Positions 1-8,757 of a DNA stretch of 50,369 nt are shown here, piece after piece; position 1 is the stretch's first letter; each line of letters opens with the position of its first letter. The stretch is from Thermoplasmata archaeon (GTDB taxonomy: Archaea; Thermoplasmatota; Thermoplasmata; Thermoplasmatales; Thermoplasmataceae). A program made the translations under genes and the position numbers. Below the pieces are notes generated by a model. It made no database searches. It saw only the letters and a list, made by a program, of their open reading frames with translations, and was not told the origin of the DNA. The stretch is from NCBI GenBank assembly GCA_021820565.1, contig JAKADL010000002.1, forward strand, positions 1 through 50,369, read 5' to 3'.

Positions 1-154
1 GGGATGGCACAGTGAAATATCTCGATGGCATGGATCCTTTAACCCTTATCATCTCATAATAGGTAAGATCCTCACCGGTGCTTTTAGCCCATTTATAGTC
101 TTCCGTTCTGTCTATCTTATACTTTCCAAGATTGCTTAATCTAAATTCACTCAT
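1..154 (-). CDS. Partial CDS (N-terminus MSEFRLSNLGKYKIDRTEDYKWAKSTGEDLTYYEMIRVKGSMPSRYFTVPS...), hypothetical, runs off left edge
   Basis: Open frame from the reverse-strand ATG at 152-154 to the window edge; tightly packed behind the 156-527 gene in the same orientation. Confidence 0.5.
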   Translation of the reverse strand, partial: MSEFRLSNLGKYKIDRTEDYKWAKSTGEDLTYYEMIRVKGSMPSRYFTVPS

Positions 155-155
155 T

Positions 156-527
156 TTATAACACCTCTACTTTGGCTATTGCCTGTTTCATCAGGATAAC
201 CTTCTTTCCATCAAATTCTATTAAAATCTCATACTGTGCATAGCCGGTCATTTTGCCTTTTATGGATTCACCGGAATTAAGGGAAAAAATAAGGTCTCTG
301 TTAAGAAGATCTTTCCCGAATATGTCCACATGTTCAGGATGAATAGGATTGTAGTATCTGGGATCCTGGACTTTTTTCTGTTTGGCATGCTTTTCCTGGT
401 CCTTGGTTTCCTTAGGTTCCTGCTTTGCAGCTACCACGGGCCCTGATTGCTGTTCCTTTGATTTCTCCCTGAATATGATTTTAAAGGAACCATCCGGTTG
501 CTGGACTCTTATTGCTTCACGATCCAT
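156..527 (-). CDS. Hfq/Sm-like RNA-binding domain protein with charged N-terminal extension
   Basis: C-terminal LLNRDLIFSLNSGESIKGKMTGYAQYEILIEFDGKKVILMKQAIAKVEV matches the Hfq Sm1/Sm2 pattern (VFLLNG..L.GQV.GFD.F.VLLE..GK...YKHAIS); K-Q-A-I sits at the K-H-A-I position. Confidence 0.6.
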   Translation of the reverse strand: MDREAIRVQQPDGSFKIIFREKSKEQQSGPVVAAKQEPKETKDQEKHAKQKKVQDPRYYNPIHPEHVDIFGKDLLNRDLIFSLNSGESIKGKMTGYAQYEILIEFDGKKVILMKQAIAKVEVL

Positions 528-812
528 TTAATCCACCTTCCTGATCCTGGATCCGCAATTTATGCAGAATATAGCATCCTGTAAATTGTAATACTTGCAT
601 TCAGGACATATTCTATCTATGGCATTGAGATAATTGATCTCCATGTCCGGAAGCGACATCAAATACCTTACATGGGTGCAGTCATAGGATTTGCACACTA
701 CATCGTAAGGCTTATATGTCTCCCTGGAGACTATTATAAGGTGCGGTTTTTCTTCCTTGGTACGATCCCATGCAGATCCCAGCACTATCGGGTTCGGTTT
801 TACGGACTGCAT
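528..812 (-). CDS. Zinc-ribbon protein
   Basis: C-terminal CPECKYYNLQDAIFCINCGSRI (two CxxC knuckles); directly abuts the Hfq-like gene. Confidence 0.6.
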   Translation of the reverse strand: MQSVKPNPIVLGSAWDRTKEEKPHLIIVSRETYKPYDVVCKSYDCTHVRYLMSLPDMEINYLNAIDRICPECKYYNLQDAIFCINCGSRIRKVD

Positions 813-1060
813 TTCAGTTCACCTCTTTCCTGAATACTTTCTTTATGGCCGGCACTAACTTTCCTACTCTGTTTTTTATTTCTTCTCTCATAGCTTTCAA
901 CTCCTTTTGCCGGTTTTAAGGCTAAGCCGTAACCGCGGATTATCAAAATATCTGCCATCCAGGATTCTACTGTTACCTTTCCCGGACTAAGTTTGTAGTT
1001 TCCTTGGTAACCTGCCACTATGTGCTCCGGCCCCGTGTAAAAAATATCGGTAAAATTCAT
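800..1060 (-). CDS. Hypothetical protein (86 aa)
   Basis: ORF overlapping its upstream and downstream neighbours by a few nt in the same operon. Confidence 0.5.
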   Translation of the reverse strand: MNFTDIFYTGPEHIVAGYQGNYKLSPGKVTVESWMADILIIRGYGLALKPAKGVESYERRNKKQSRKVSAGHKESIQERGELKCSP

Positions 1061-4008
1061 TGCTGATCACCTTTTGAAAGAACATTGTATGCCTTCTCAT
1101 CCAGTGGTTCTGCGCTTGTTGTGAACCTTAACCATCCCTTTGGATAATCGCTATCCTTGGCATGCTTCGGTATTCTGAGCTTATACAGGGCATAGGCTAC
1201 ATCAGAAGTTCCGGGGACCATTATTTTTCTTACTGAATCAACGATAATATGGCCGCTGTAGAAAAACGCACCATCGAATTGGTTAAAATCTTTGTTTAAG
1301 CGATAATACAGGGGTTCTGTTTCCCTGTCCCTATACCGATAATCCATAATCATTGGGGCGTGTTCTGATTCATTAACAGGCTTTCTTGTTGCCTTATTTT
1401 TCTGATCTTCCCTTTCCTCTATGAGTGATTGCTTTACTGGTCCATCTGGAAGGCTGTCAATATCTGAATTGCCTGGATTCTGGGTTCCTGTGTTGTCAAT
1501 GGTGCTATTTCCGGTATTGCCAGGTTGTGTAGCCTTGTATTCTTTGATCTTCCTGTCGATGTCTGTTGTAGGTATATTTAGATCTTCAAGGGTTTTCTTT
1601 ACACTCAATAGTTTCTGAAGTTCTGGATCCACTGACTCTTTCAGGGGTTTATGATTTGTTAATTTGAACCCGATATAAACCGGCGAATTGTTATGACCCT
1701 TTGCATCTCTGTGGAAGTTCAGGTCTTCACGTAATTTCAGAATATCAGTAAACTTCAGCTGAAATGACCTGAGGTTTTTGACATTCATAGACGGGTCGAT
1801 AGAATTCATCTGACAAAAATCCAGAAACTTCTTGTAAAGGTCAGCGGGGGTATATTCATCCTCTCCTGGTTCTATATTTTCATCTACCCATGCCTTAATC
1901 GGGTCAGATTCAAGGGTGTACAGGCGCTGCTTGTCTTCTAGATTTTGCGTACTTGAGAATTTAAAGCCGTTAGATTTCAGTCTTTTCAAACCTTCCATAG
2001 CCCAGTTAAAGATCCCTGGAAGTTCTTCTATGAGTTCATTTGCAAGATTGGGGTTTTGATCTGTGATATGGGACTCTTTGTAGTTTATAATTAGGATCCT
2101 TGAAAAGAAACTATCGGTTTCACTATCGTTTAATGCAATTTTAGGCAGAGAATTCAGGGCGAATAAGAGTTTACCAGTATAAATAAAGGCATGTGGGACC
2201 CTATATTTTTCATTGGCCCATATTAAATCCATTCCACTGAACTTTTTTAAGTTTGATATGTGCCTAAGCTCATTTGGTGGGGTTTCCCCATCTATGTTAA
2301 CTAGTTTCCCTTCCAGACTTGCCAGGTTATGCCCAAGATCATCCTTTGAAAATAGTGCCGCCGCTGGAACCGCAGAGATATTATTTTGCCCTAGTAAGTG
2401 TGTTATCACTGTTAAAGTAGTGCCCTTACCAGATCTTGTCGGGCCTTTCAAAATCCCAAAATTCTGCGCGGGAAGCCCGTTGTAAAAAATGTATCCTATA
2501 TATTCTTGAAGCACTGGTATGTCTGTATTTTGAACAGAGGAATTAAGGAATTTGAGCCATTTTGAACATGTTGCTGCTGGATCATAATCAAAATCAAATT
2601 TTCTAATTATGAACATATCCTCTGCATATTTCATTATCTCATGGGCTCTGAAATTGTAAATGTAATCGTTGTTGAATTTGATATATTGTGTAGCTTCATC
2701 AAATGAAATAACTTCCGCAAGATCAGAGATCTGGTGTATAATCTCCTCTTTGGCTTTCGTTGATATGGTGTTGCTGTAAATATAATTTAAAATCGACCTT
2801 ATTTTTTGATTGTTAGAGTTGCTGAAAAATAACGGGTTTTCTTGTGTCTTGATGTAAATTTCAGGTTCTATGATTTCTGAGGAGTTGCTGCTGCTTTGCT
2901 TTATCAGCGTGCATTTTAATAGTTTCGCCAAGGAAGTATATACGATTTTATGCAATTTCTTGACTATTGCTGTTTTTTCATCCTCTTTTAAATTTGCAGT
3001 AGATATTTGAATATGGAGTTCGTGAAGTTTTTCAATTCCATAGGTTGTGCCGTTATTGTATGCATCCTCAATGAATGTTACAAAATCGGTATTTTGCGGG
3101 AAAAAATCCATTACCTTCTGGATTTCCATTTCTGTGGCACCGGACTCTTTGATTTCCTTTATTAGTGTTGGAAAACCGAAGATATGGGTACCTAAATTTA
3201 TTCTTTTGAATGAATCTTTTATAATACCAAAATGAGGCTTCCATCCCTTTTCTTTTGCAAAAATTCCTAGCATTTTGAGTAAGTTCTGCTCCGAATATCC
3301 TTTATAAATAAGGCTTCCGAAGGCACTCTCCTCGAGTTTATTTCCAGATATATTGTATTTTTTCCTAATTTCCTCTATCAAATTAAAAAAATCGATAATA
3401 TTTCGATTACCGGCATCTGATTCTGTGATCTGGATTTCGTTGCGTTTTTCTATTTCTTCCTGGTGAGTTGCAAAATACCAGAAACGATATAGTTCCATAG
3501 GCATTTCCGGAATTTTATCTAATGAACCATGGATAATTTTATATTCGTTTCCATTGGGATGAATGGATCCAGGAGCAACCACATAACCACCATTCCCACG
3601 AACGTCAAGGCCTTTAATCCCGCCGATATCTGTTGAATTCCGCAGGTCAGCGGGCATGCCTTTGGGAATACCCCAATATATGTGCAATCCCCCGGAACCA
3701 GTCCGGATAATCACGGCACCAGGGTATGTTTTTATAAATGCTTGAAGATCTGGCAAATTTAGAATTTTGAGAAATTTGGAAAGGGCGTCTGTGCCGGGCT
3801 TTTTATCGATATCGTATGGATATAGTTTGGATTTTTCACCGGTAGCTATTCCGATATTTTGCGTCTGCCATGATCTTATAATATTGACATCTGTCGTAGC
3901 ATCGTTTACTCCTCTTGAACCTGGAAACGGTACTTTGGATTTCTCGGGCAGTAGGAACACAGCAAAATTGTTCTTTATGAACTCTTCGGTATGCTCGTTT
4001 TTTACCAT
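1057..4008 (-). CDS. Bifunctional primase-polymerase (PrimPol) / D5-like superfamily 3 helicase, replication protein of a mobile element
   Basis: N-term PrimPol motifs (IGIATGEKSKLYPYDID, VIIRTGSGGLHIYWG, GLDVRGNGGYVVAPGSIHPNGNEYK); C-term SF3/D5 Walker A GPTRSGKGTTL, LVNIDGE, LLFALNSLP. Confidence 0.9.
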   Translation of the reverse strand: MVKNEHTEEFIKNNFAVFLLPEKSKVPFPGSRGVNDATTDVNIIRSWQTQNIGIATGEKSKLYPYDIDKKPGTDALSKFLKILNLPDLQAFIKTYPGAVIIRTGSGGLHIYWGIPKGMPADLRNSTDIGGIKGLDVRGNGGYVVAPGSIHPNGNEYKIIHGSLDKIPEMPMELYRFWYFATHQEEIEKRNEIQITESDAGNRNIIDFFNLIEEIRKKYNISGNKLEESAFGSLIYKGYSEQNLLKMLGIFAKEKGWKPHFGIIKDSFKRINLGTHIFGFPTLIKEIKESGATEMEIQKVMDFFPQNTDFVTFIEDAYNNGTTYGIEKLHELHIQISTANLKEDEKTAIVKKLHKIVYTSLAKLLKCTLIKQSSSNSSEIIEPEIYIKTQENPLFFSNSNNQKIRSILNYIYSNTISTKAKEEIIHQISDLAEVISFDEATQYIKFNNDYIYNFRAHEIMKYAEDMFIIRKFDFDYDPAATCSKWLKFLNSSVQNTDIPVLQEYIGYIFYNGLPAQNFGILKGPTRSGKGTTLTVITHLLGQNNISAVPAAALFSKDDLGHNLASLEGKLVNIDGETPPNELRHISNLKKFSGMDLIWANEKYRVPHAFIYTGKLLFALNSLPKIALNDSETDSFFSRILIINYKESHITDQNPNLANELIEELPGIFNWAMEGLKRLKSNGFKFSSTQNLEDKQRLYTLESDPIKAWVDENIEPGEDEYTPADLYKKFLDFCQMNSIDPSMNVKNLRSFQLKFTDILKLREDLNFHRDAKGHNNSPVYIGFKLTNHKPLKESVDPELQKLLSVKKTLEDLNIPTTDIDRKIKEYKATQPGNTGNSTIDNTGTQNPGNSDIDSLPDGPVKQSLIEEREDQKNKATRKPVNESEHAPMIMDYRYRDRETEPLYYRLNKDFNQFDGAFFYSGHIIVDSVRKIMVPGTSDVAYALYKLRIPKHAKDSDYPKGWLRFTTSAEPLDEKAYNVLSKGDQQ

Positions 4009-4128
4009 ATTTCCACCTCTTTAAGAAAGTTATAAAATTTGAAAGGAAAACCATTAAATACATCGAACCCAATATGTAAATTATAAACATACTGGGAAGT
4101 TGTTATTGATAGGGGGGTTGAACCCTCC

Positions 4129-4260
4129 TTATTCTTTTTTGTTTCTATTAGGCACACCCCCGTTGTGGCTGTCTGGGCCCTCATCATCCCATAGCTTTTC
4201 ACCGGTTATTTGATACCACAACTCGAAAATTCGTGGTATTCCAGATTTCTCTGACTTCAT
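4129..4260 (-). CDS. Small hypothetical protein (43 aa, MKSEKSGIPRIFELWYQITGEKLWDDEGPDSHNGGVPNRNKKE)
   Basis: My own translation; start codon overlaps the RHH stop as ATGA (4257-4260), suggesting coupling; below the ORF-track length cutoff. Confidence 0.4.
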   Translation of the reverse strand: MKSEKSGIPRIFELWYQITGEKLWDDEGPDSHNGGVPNRNKKE

Positions 4261-4391
4261 TTTTTATCACCTTCAAAATTCAAAGCACTGGAAACGAGAA
4301 GTTCAGAAACCGACACTCCAAGCTTTTTGGCTTTGCGTTTGATTTTTCTCCTTTTCTCGGGGGTCACATAAATATTCACTCGATTCTGCAT
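4257..4391 (-). CDS. Ribbon-helix-helix (CopG-like) regulator, 44 aa
   Basis: My own translation MQNRVNIYVTPEKRRKIKRKAKKLGVSVSELLVSSALNFEGDKK: beta strand (RVNIYVTPE) followed by two helices, the second with SVSELLVSSAL; absent from the ORF track because it is short. Confidence 0.75.
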   Translation of the reverse strand: MQNRVNIYVTPEKRRKIKRKAKKLGVSVSELLVSSALNFEGDKK

Positions 4392-4516
4392 TTTTGTTCA
4401 CCTTATACATTCGTGTGTACATACACTTATCTAGAATAAGTATTTATATTTTTAGGTTCACATGTGAAAAGATACATAGCATAATATTTTTATATATACA
4501 ATGAATGTGTATACAT

Positions 4517-5680
4517 ATGGTAAATCAACGAATTCCAGTATCCCTCTCTAAAAACGACTATGCATATCTGAATTATATCCGACAGAGTTATCTATATGGG
4601 GGTAAATCAGTTTCAGATTTACCGGAAATCGGAAACATCTTAAAAGCAAGCGTTCTTTACGGTGTTTACTTTATCATCGCAGAGTGGGAAAACCATGGCC
4701 AATACATACTACAATCTTTCTTTTCAGAAATCAACGATGAAAAGGCATTAAAAAACCTACCAAAAACACAGGATGAATTCTTAAATCTCCTTGAAAAGAA
4801 TAATCTTAAAAAAACACTGAAACAGACTTTAGAAAGTCTGGAAAGTTTTCAAGGCAACGAAAAACCACAACCCGATAATTCCAATGATAGGATGTATAAA
4901 GATGTTAGATATAACAAAAATACAGTAACAGAACATGGGCTTAGCAATTATATTCTCACTTTGAAAAGCGATGAGATATCTTTAATTTACATGCTAAAAG
5001 AATTAATAGGAACTTTTAGTGATAATTCATTTTCTTATTCTGAACTTATAAGATTTCTATTCAGGTACTTTTTTGTTTTCCCTGGGACAAAAAACGTAAT
5101 CCAAAAAGGCGAGCAGAACGATCTTTTATCTACGTTTTTTATTTACGGACTTTACGGGTTCACACCACCTGAGGCTTTTTTATTGAGGATGGAATCCGCT
5201 AATTTATTAGGGATCAGCATACCTCGGGAAAAAATAGACATGCTTAAAAAAATATACGCTGATCAAACACTATTCGACATATACATAGATAATGCAAAGA
5301 AAATTATTGCAGAAAAGAACGGCAAGAAAGATAAGGGAGTCTTGAGCAAACTTAAAGCTCCAGAGCTTGTGATCGAACCGTTATTCGATGATCTTAATCA
5401 AAACAGAGAGCTTAATGAAAAATATAAAAGCATAGTTTCTGGTTTTTCTTTTCATTCGACCTTCATTGGGTACTCTTTATTGGAAATAGAATGGAGATGG
5501 TGTGTCCATAATATACCAATTCTATCTACATATTTATATTCTAAGATTAATAATAAGTCGCTCGGTAATTTAGACATGCAACAAGCACTACATTCTTACC
5601 AGTACTACTTTGGACTTATTTTTAAATTATCGAAAAAGGCCAATCAAAACGATGATTTCCTTTTCAAGGATGAAGAATAA
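4517..5680 (+). CDS. Unknown 387-391 aa protein of the element; N-terminus RHH-like
   Basis: Long ORF (track start 4505; ATG at 4517 likely) beginning MVNQRIPVSLSKNDYAYLNYIRQ...; divergent from the RHH gene. Confidence 0.65.
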   Translation: MVNQRIPVSLSKNDYAYLNYIRQSYLYGGKSVSDLPEIGNILKASVLYGVYFIIAEWENHGQYILQSFFSEINDEKALKNLPKTQDEFLNLLEKNNLKKTLKQTLESLESFQGNEKPQPDNSNDRMYKDVRYNKNTVTEHGLSNYILTLKSDEISLIYMLKELIGTFSDNSFSYSELIRFLFRYFFVFPGTKNVIQKGEQNDLLSTFFIYGLYGFTPPEAFLLRMESANLLGISIPREKIDMLKKIYADQTLFDIYIDNAKKIIAEKNGKKDKGVLSKLKAPELVIEPLFDDLNQNRELNEKYKSIVSGFSFHSTFIGYSLLEIEWRWCVHNIPILSTYLYSKINNKSLGNLDMQQALHSYQYYFGLIFKLSKKANQNDDFLFKDEE

Positions 5681-5971
5681 TATTGTATTTATATTTTCAT
5701 TGAAAATACAAAAACCATTACCAGGGGCATATTATGGTTTAAAGCCGTGTTTTGAACGATTGCGGATAGATCAGGGAGGTAATAAAAAAGGAACTATACG
5801 CGTATTTTATAATATAAAAATAATCTTATAATATTCGCAACTATAAAGAATAATTTATTAGGTTTTCAAGCAATTTAAGATTTTGATTTTTATAATATAA
5901 AAATAGATAAATATTTATTTTTATTGAAAATACAGAGTTCTCAGATGAAAACAAAATTCTTTATCATGATT

Positions 5972-6261
5972 TGCGAACATCTGCGAAAATCTAAAAAATT
6001 AGGTTTTTCGCACTTCTAAACATAGACATTTCAAGGGAAAAATGCATATTTGCGAAAATCTATTTCCCTCTATTGTTTTATTAAAATAATTTTTCAGCAT
6101 ATACGCTATTTCACGATTAAAGATTCAATTTCCAAAAATAAACTAAACAATAAAGAGAAAAGGTTTTTCGCATTTCTTATCTAGACCCTTTATTTTCAAG
6201 ACTCTACAAGTGCGAAAATCTAAAAAATTAGGTTTTTCGCAAATGGCTTTAGATTTTCGCA
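5972..6261. repeat. Iteron-like palindrome array; candidate replication origin or regulator binding region
   Basis: Identical 31-bp imperfect palindrome TGCGAAAATCTAAAAAATTAGGTTTTTCGCA at 5982-6012 and 6211-6241, plus half-sites TGCGAACATC (5972), TGCGAAAATCTA (6051), AGGTTTTTCGCA (6161), AGATTTTCGCA (6251). Confidence 0.75.
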
Positions 6262-6918
6262 AATTTCATTTTATTTTTAGGAAATATAATAAAATTAACG
6301 CTTTTTAATACATTCGTTAAATGCCGTGTATTTTCTTTATTTTCTTATTCCTGGTTATTCAAAAATAAAAATTCCCTGGTCCATGATTATCATATATCCA
6401 AGATCCATGCTTCCACTCTTGCAGCCCCACAATCCCCTTAAATTCTTTTCCGCCTTTCCTGGCAATAAGGCCACAATAATAACCTATCCTTTCATTGTCA
6501 TTTTCATTGAACATTGAAGCCTTTTCTCTATGATTTTAGAGCATAAACTGCCTTTAAGGTATAATTCTACCTCCATCCCCTTTCATATCTCCAGAACCAT
6601 TATAAAACCCTCGATTCAACCTTGAAATCCCTTATGAAACCTTAAAAAAATATTTCCGGTTATGATGGGATTTTATCTTTATTTCATTCTGGTAGATAGA
6701 TTTGTAAATCAACATCGCTGCAGATCTATTATTTGAAAGATAAGGCCACAATCATGGACCATGTTTTAATCATAGTTATATAATAACAGGAAACAGCAGC
6801 CGCCATATCAGATTTTCACGATATTATCCTTGATTTCAGTGCGTTACCATATATCTGATACTCTTCTGATATCAGATCTGAATCTCCTGGCAATCTTATT
6901 GCATGGTCCATGACTGGC

Positions 6919-6948
6919 CATTGATATATTCTAATTGATATATTCTAT
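6919..6948. repeat. Short tandem repeat (ATTGATATATTCTA x2)
   Basis: Read directly: cattgatatattctaattgatatattctatgg. Confidence 0.7.
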
Positions 6949-7160
6949 GGATCCCATCTAAATTCTAAAATCGAAAAAGTATGCCTTAAATATTCCCGGA
7001 AAATTTTCAAAAAAACCTGATCCCCTAATACCTCTCTCTCTTGTGCCATATACATTTTAAAATTTTACAAATAGGCATGTTTTTAGATATACATTTATCC
7101 TGTTATTTTGCCGGTAATCCTTTATTTCACTGGATTATACATTTTACCCATGAATTTTAA

Positions 7161-7247
7161 AATTTTTAAGATGCATAATCCTTGATTTTACAAGCTCTTA
7201 TAACGCTCATTTCAATTTTATAAATGTAGTATGTCATCGTTATAAGG
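7161..7247. repeat. Repeat family unit 1 with interrupted inverted repeat TTATAACG...CGTTATAA
   Basis: aatttttaagatgcataatccttgattttacaagctcttataacg ... cgttataagg; resembles units at 7422 and 7650. Confidence 0.6.
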
Positions 7248-7421
7248 ACCCGTGTATTCCGTTGTCTGTGAATGATTATGGCAATATGCAGCTATCTGTA
7301 AACTCTTATTTTTAAAACAAATGTCATAAAAATGTCAATCACTATTTTCATTAACATTCATACCATCATAACTGTGTTTTCCCGTGTTTTACTGCTTTTC
7401 TGTTCAATTCCATATATTTTG

Positions 7422-7520
7422 ACATTTTTGAAATGCCTAATCCTTGAAAACACGAGCTCTCATAACGATTATCCAAATTCTATAAAAATCTAATGCATAT
7501 TATTACAATTGTTATAAGAG
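7422..7520. repeat. Repeat family unit 2
   Basis: catttttgaaatgcctaatccttgaaaacacgagctctcataacgatt ... aattgttataagag. Confidence 0.6.
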
Positions 7521-7649
7521 GCTGTTATATACTGGTTTTGCAATGAATAGACTTTACACTGTGTTATAGATTTCATTACTCCCTGGCTTTCATTACAATA
7601 AAAAACAGGCCTAAAATCCGGCTATAATTGCCATGTTTTTCTGCTAAAA

Positions 7650-7730
7650 TAGTTATAAACCCTTTATTTTTCATACTCCTATAACGATATTACCAATTTC
7701 AATGAATTTGAAGCAATCGTTATAAAACCT
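7650..7730. repeat. Repeat family unit 3
   Basis: agttataaaccctttatttttcatactcctataacgat ... atcgttataaaacc; arms TATAACGAT (7680-7688) / ATCGTTATA (7716-7724) are perfect inverted repeats. Confidence 0.6.
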
Positions 7731-7758
7731 TTTATACATCGATGTTTATAACACATTC

Positions 7759-8256
7759 ATGACTTTCAATGCACCAAGGAGATATTCGGCTTATGAAGTG
7801 GCAATATTAAGGCATCCTTACATTGCAGCTATCCCTTTTATTGCCATATCCTTATTCATATTCTATTTCATGCCCAAGTACGATATTCTTGGATATGCAT
7901 CCATTGCGGCAGCCGTTGCAGCCCCGCTCTATTATTATTCAGAGTACAGGGAAGCTGTAGCCCTGGAAGAAAGGCAGACAATGCATAACCGTAAGCCAGT
8001 GCAGCAGGCCAGCAACCCTGAACCTTTAAGCATTCCACCAATGCAGGAACACCAGGAAGCAGGAATTATCCAGGAGACCAAGCCGGAACCTGTAATAAAT
8101 GCCAGGAAACCAGGAATACCGCCCGATCTTGACCTATCAGACAAGACTAAAACATCCATTGCTGTAACCTATGGCATAAAGAAGTACCTGGATAACAATA
8201 AGCTTGAAGGTGAGACATTCAGCGATGAGCTGGTAAGGCTGCTTTTCAATAAATGA
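7759..8256 (+). CDS. Membrane protein with two predicted N-terminal TM helices and soluble tail (antitoxin-like C-terminus)
   Basis: Hydrophobic IAAIPFIAISLFIFYFMP and ILGYASIAAAVAAPLYYY; Pro/Gln-rich linker; C-term YGIKKYLDNNKLEGETFSDELVRLLFNK. Confidence 0.6.
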   Translation: MTFNAPRRYSAYEVAILRHPYIAAIPFIAISLFIFYFMPKYDILGYASIAAAVAAPLYYYSEYREAVALEERQTMHNRKPVQQASNPEPLSIPPMQEHQEAGIIQETKPEPVINARKPGIPPDLDLSDKTKTSIAVTYGIKKYLDNNKLEGETFSDELVRLLFNK

Positions 8257-8320
8257 AATAAGCATAGGAATCCAGAACATAATCAGCGAATATTTATATA
8301 CAAATTATGGATGCATTTTT

Positions 8321-8485
8321 ATGAACTCATTAAAATTCAAGGAAATGTTTTACATTGATTACAGCTTGGCATATACAATCATTAAACAGTACGGCCTCAC
8401 AAGCAAGGATAAAGAAAAAATAGAAGGCATGAAGATGGACCCGGGCGTCAGATATGCGATATACAAAATCTTGAATATAGAATGA
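8321..8485 (+). CDS. Small hypothetical protein (54 aa)
   Basis: My own translation MNSLKFKEMFYIDYSLAYTIIKQYGLTSKDKEKIEGMKMDPGVRYAIYKILNIE; ATGA overlap with the next gene. Confidence 0.5.
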   Translation: MNSLKFKEMFYIDYSLAYTIIKQYGLTSKDKEKIEGMKMDPGVRYAIYKILNIE

Positions 8486-8757
8486 TTTACTATTCCGCCC
8501 TTGCCGAATCAGCTGCCTTAATATTAACAATATATTTCATAACCTCTGGCATATTTTTGAGTGATGACAAGCGGAAAACAAGGCTAACAGCATATCATAA
8601 CTATTTTATCCTTAATTTTGTTCTTTTCATATTATCCATTATAACTGCTGTTGCAGGTCTCTGGTATTCTATTTTCATTTTTATAATATCTGTCGCCTTC
8701 CTGGGTTTTTCAATTGATAAGCTATTCAAAATGCTAATGAAGGAAATACCAGATTAG
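8482..8757 (+). CDS. Small membrane protein (91 aa)
   Basis: Strongly hydrophobic with three probable TM segments; start overlaps the stop of the 54-aa ORF. Confidence 0.55.
   Translation: MIYYSALAESAALILTIYFITSGIFLSDDKRKTRLTAYHNYFILNFVLFILSIITAVAGLWYSIFIFIISVAFLGFSIDKLFKMLMKEIPD

Noticed and set aside
3836-4202. Minus-strand ORFs 3836..4090 and 4002..4202
   Set aside because: They overlap the PrimPol start and the small RHH-coupled ORF in other frames; composition unconvincing
5972-6261. CRISPR array
   Set aside because: The repeated 31-mer is palindromic but occurs only twice, 229 bp apart, with irregular half-sites; no regular spacers and no cas genes seen
6326-6517. 63-aa plus-strand ORF in the non-coding tract
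   Set aside because: Isolated, hydrophobic AT-rich chance ORF without motif or operon context
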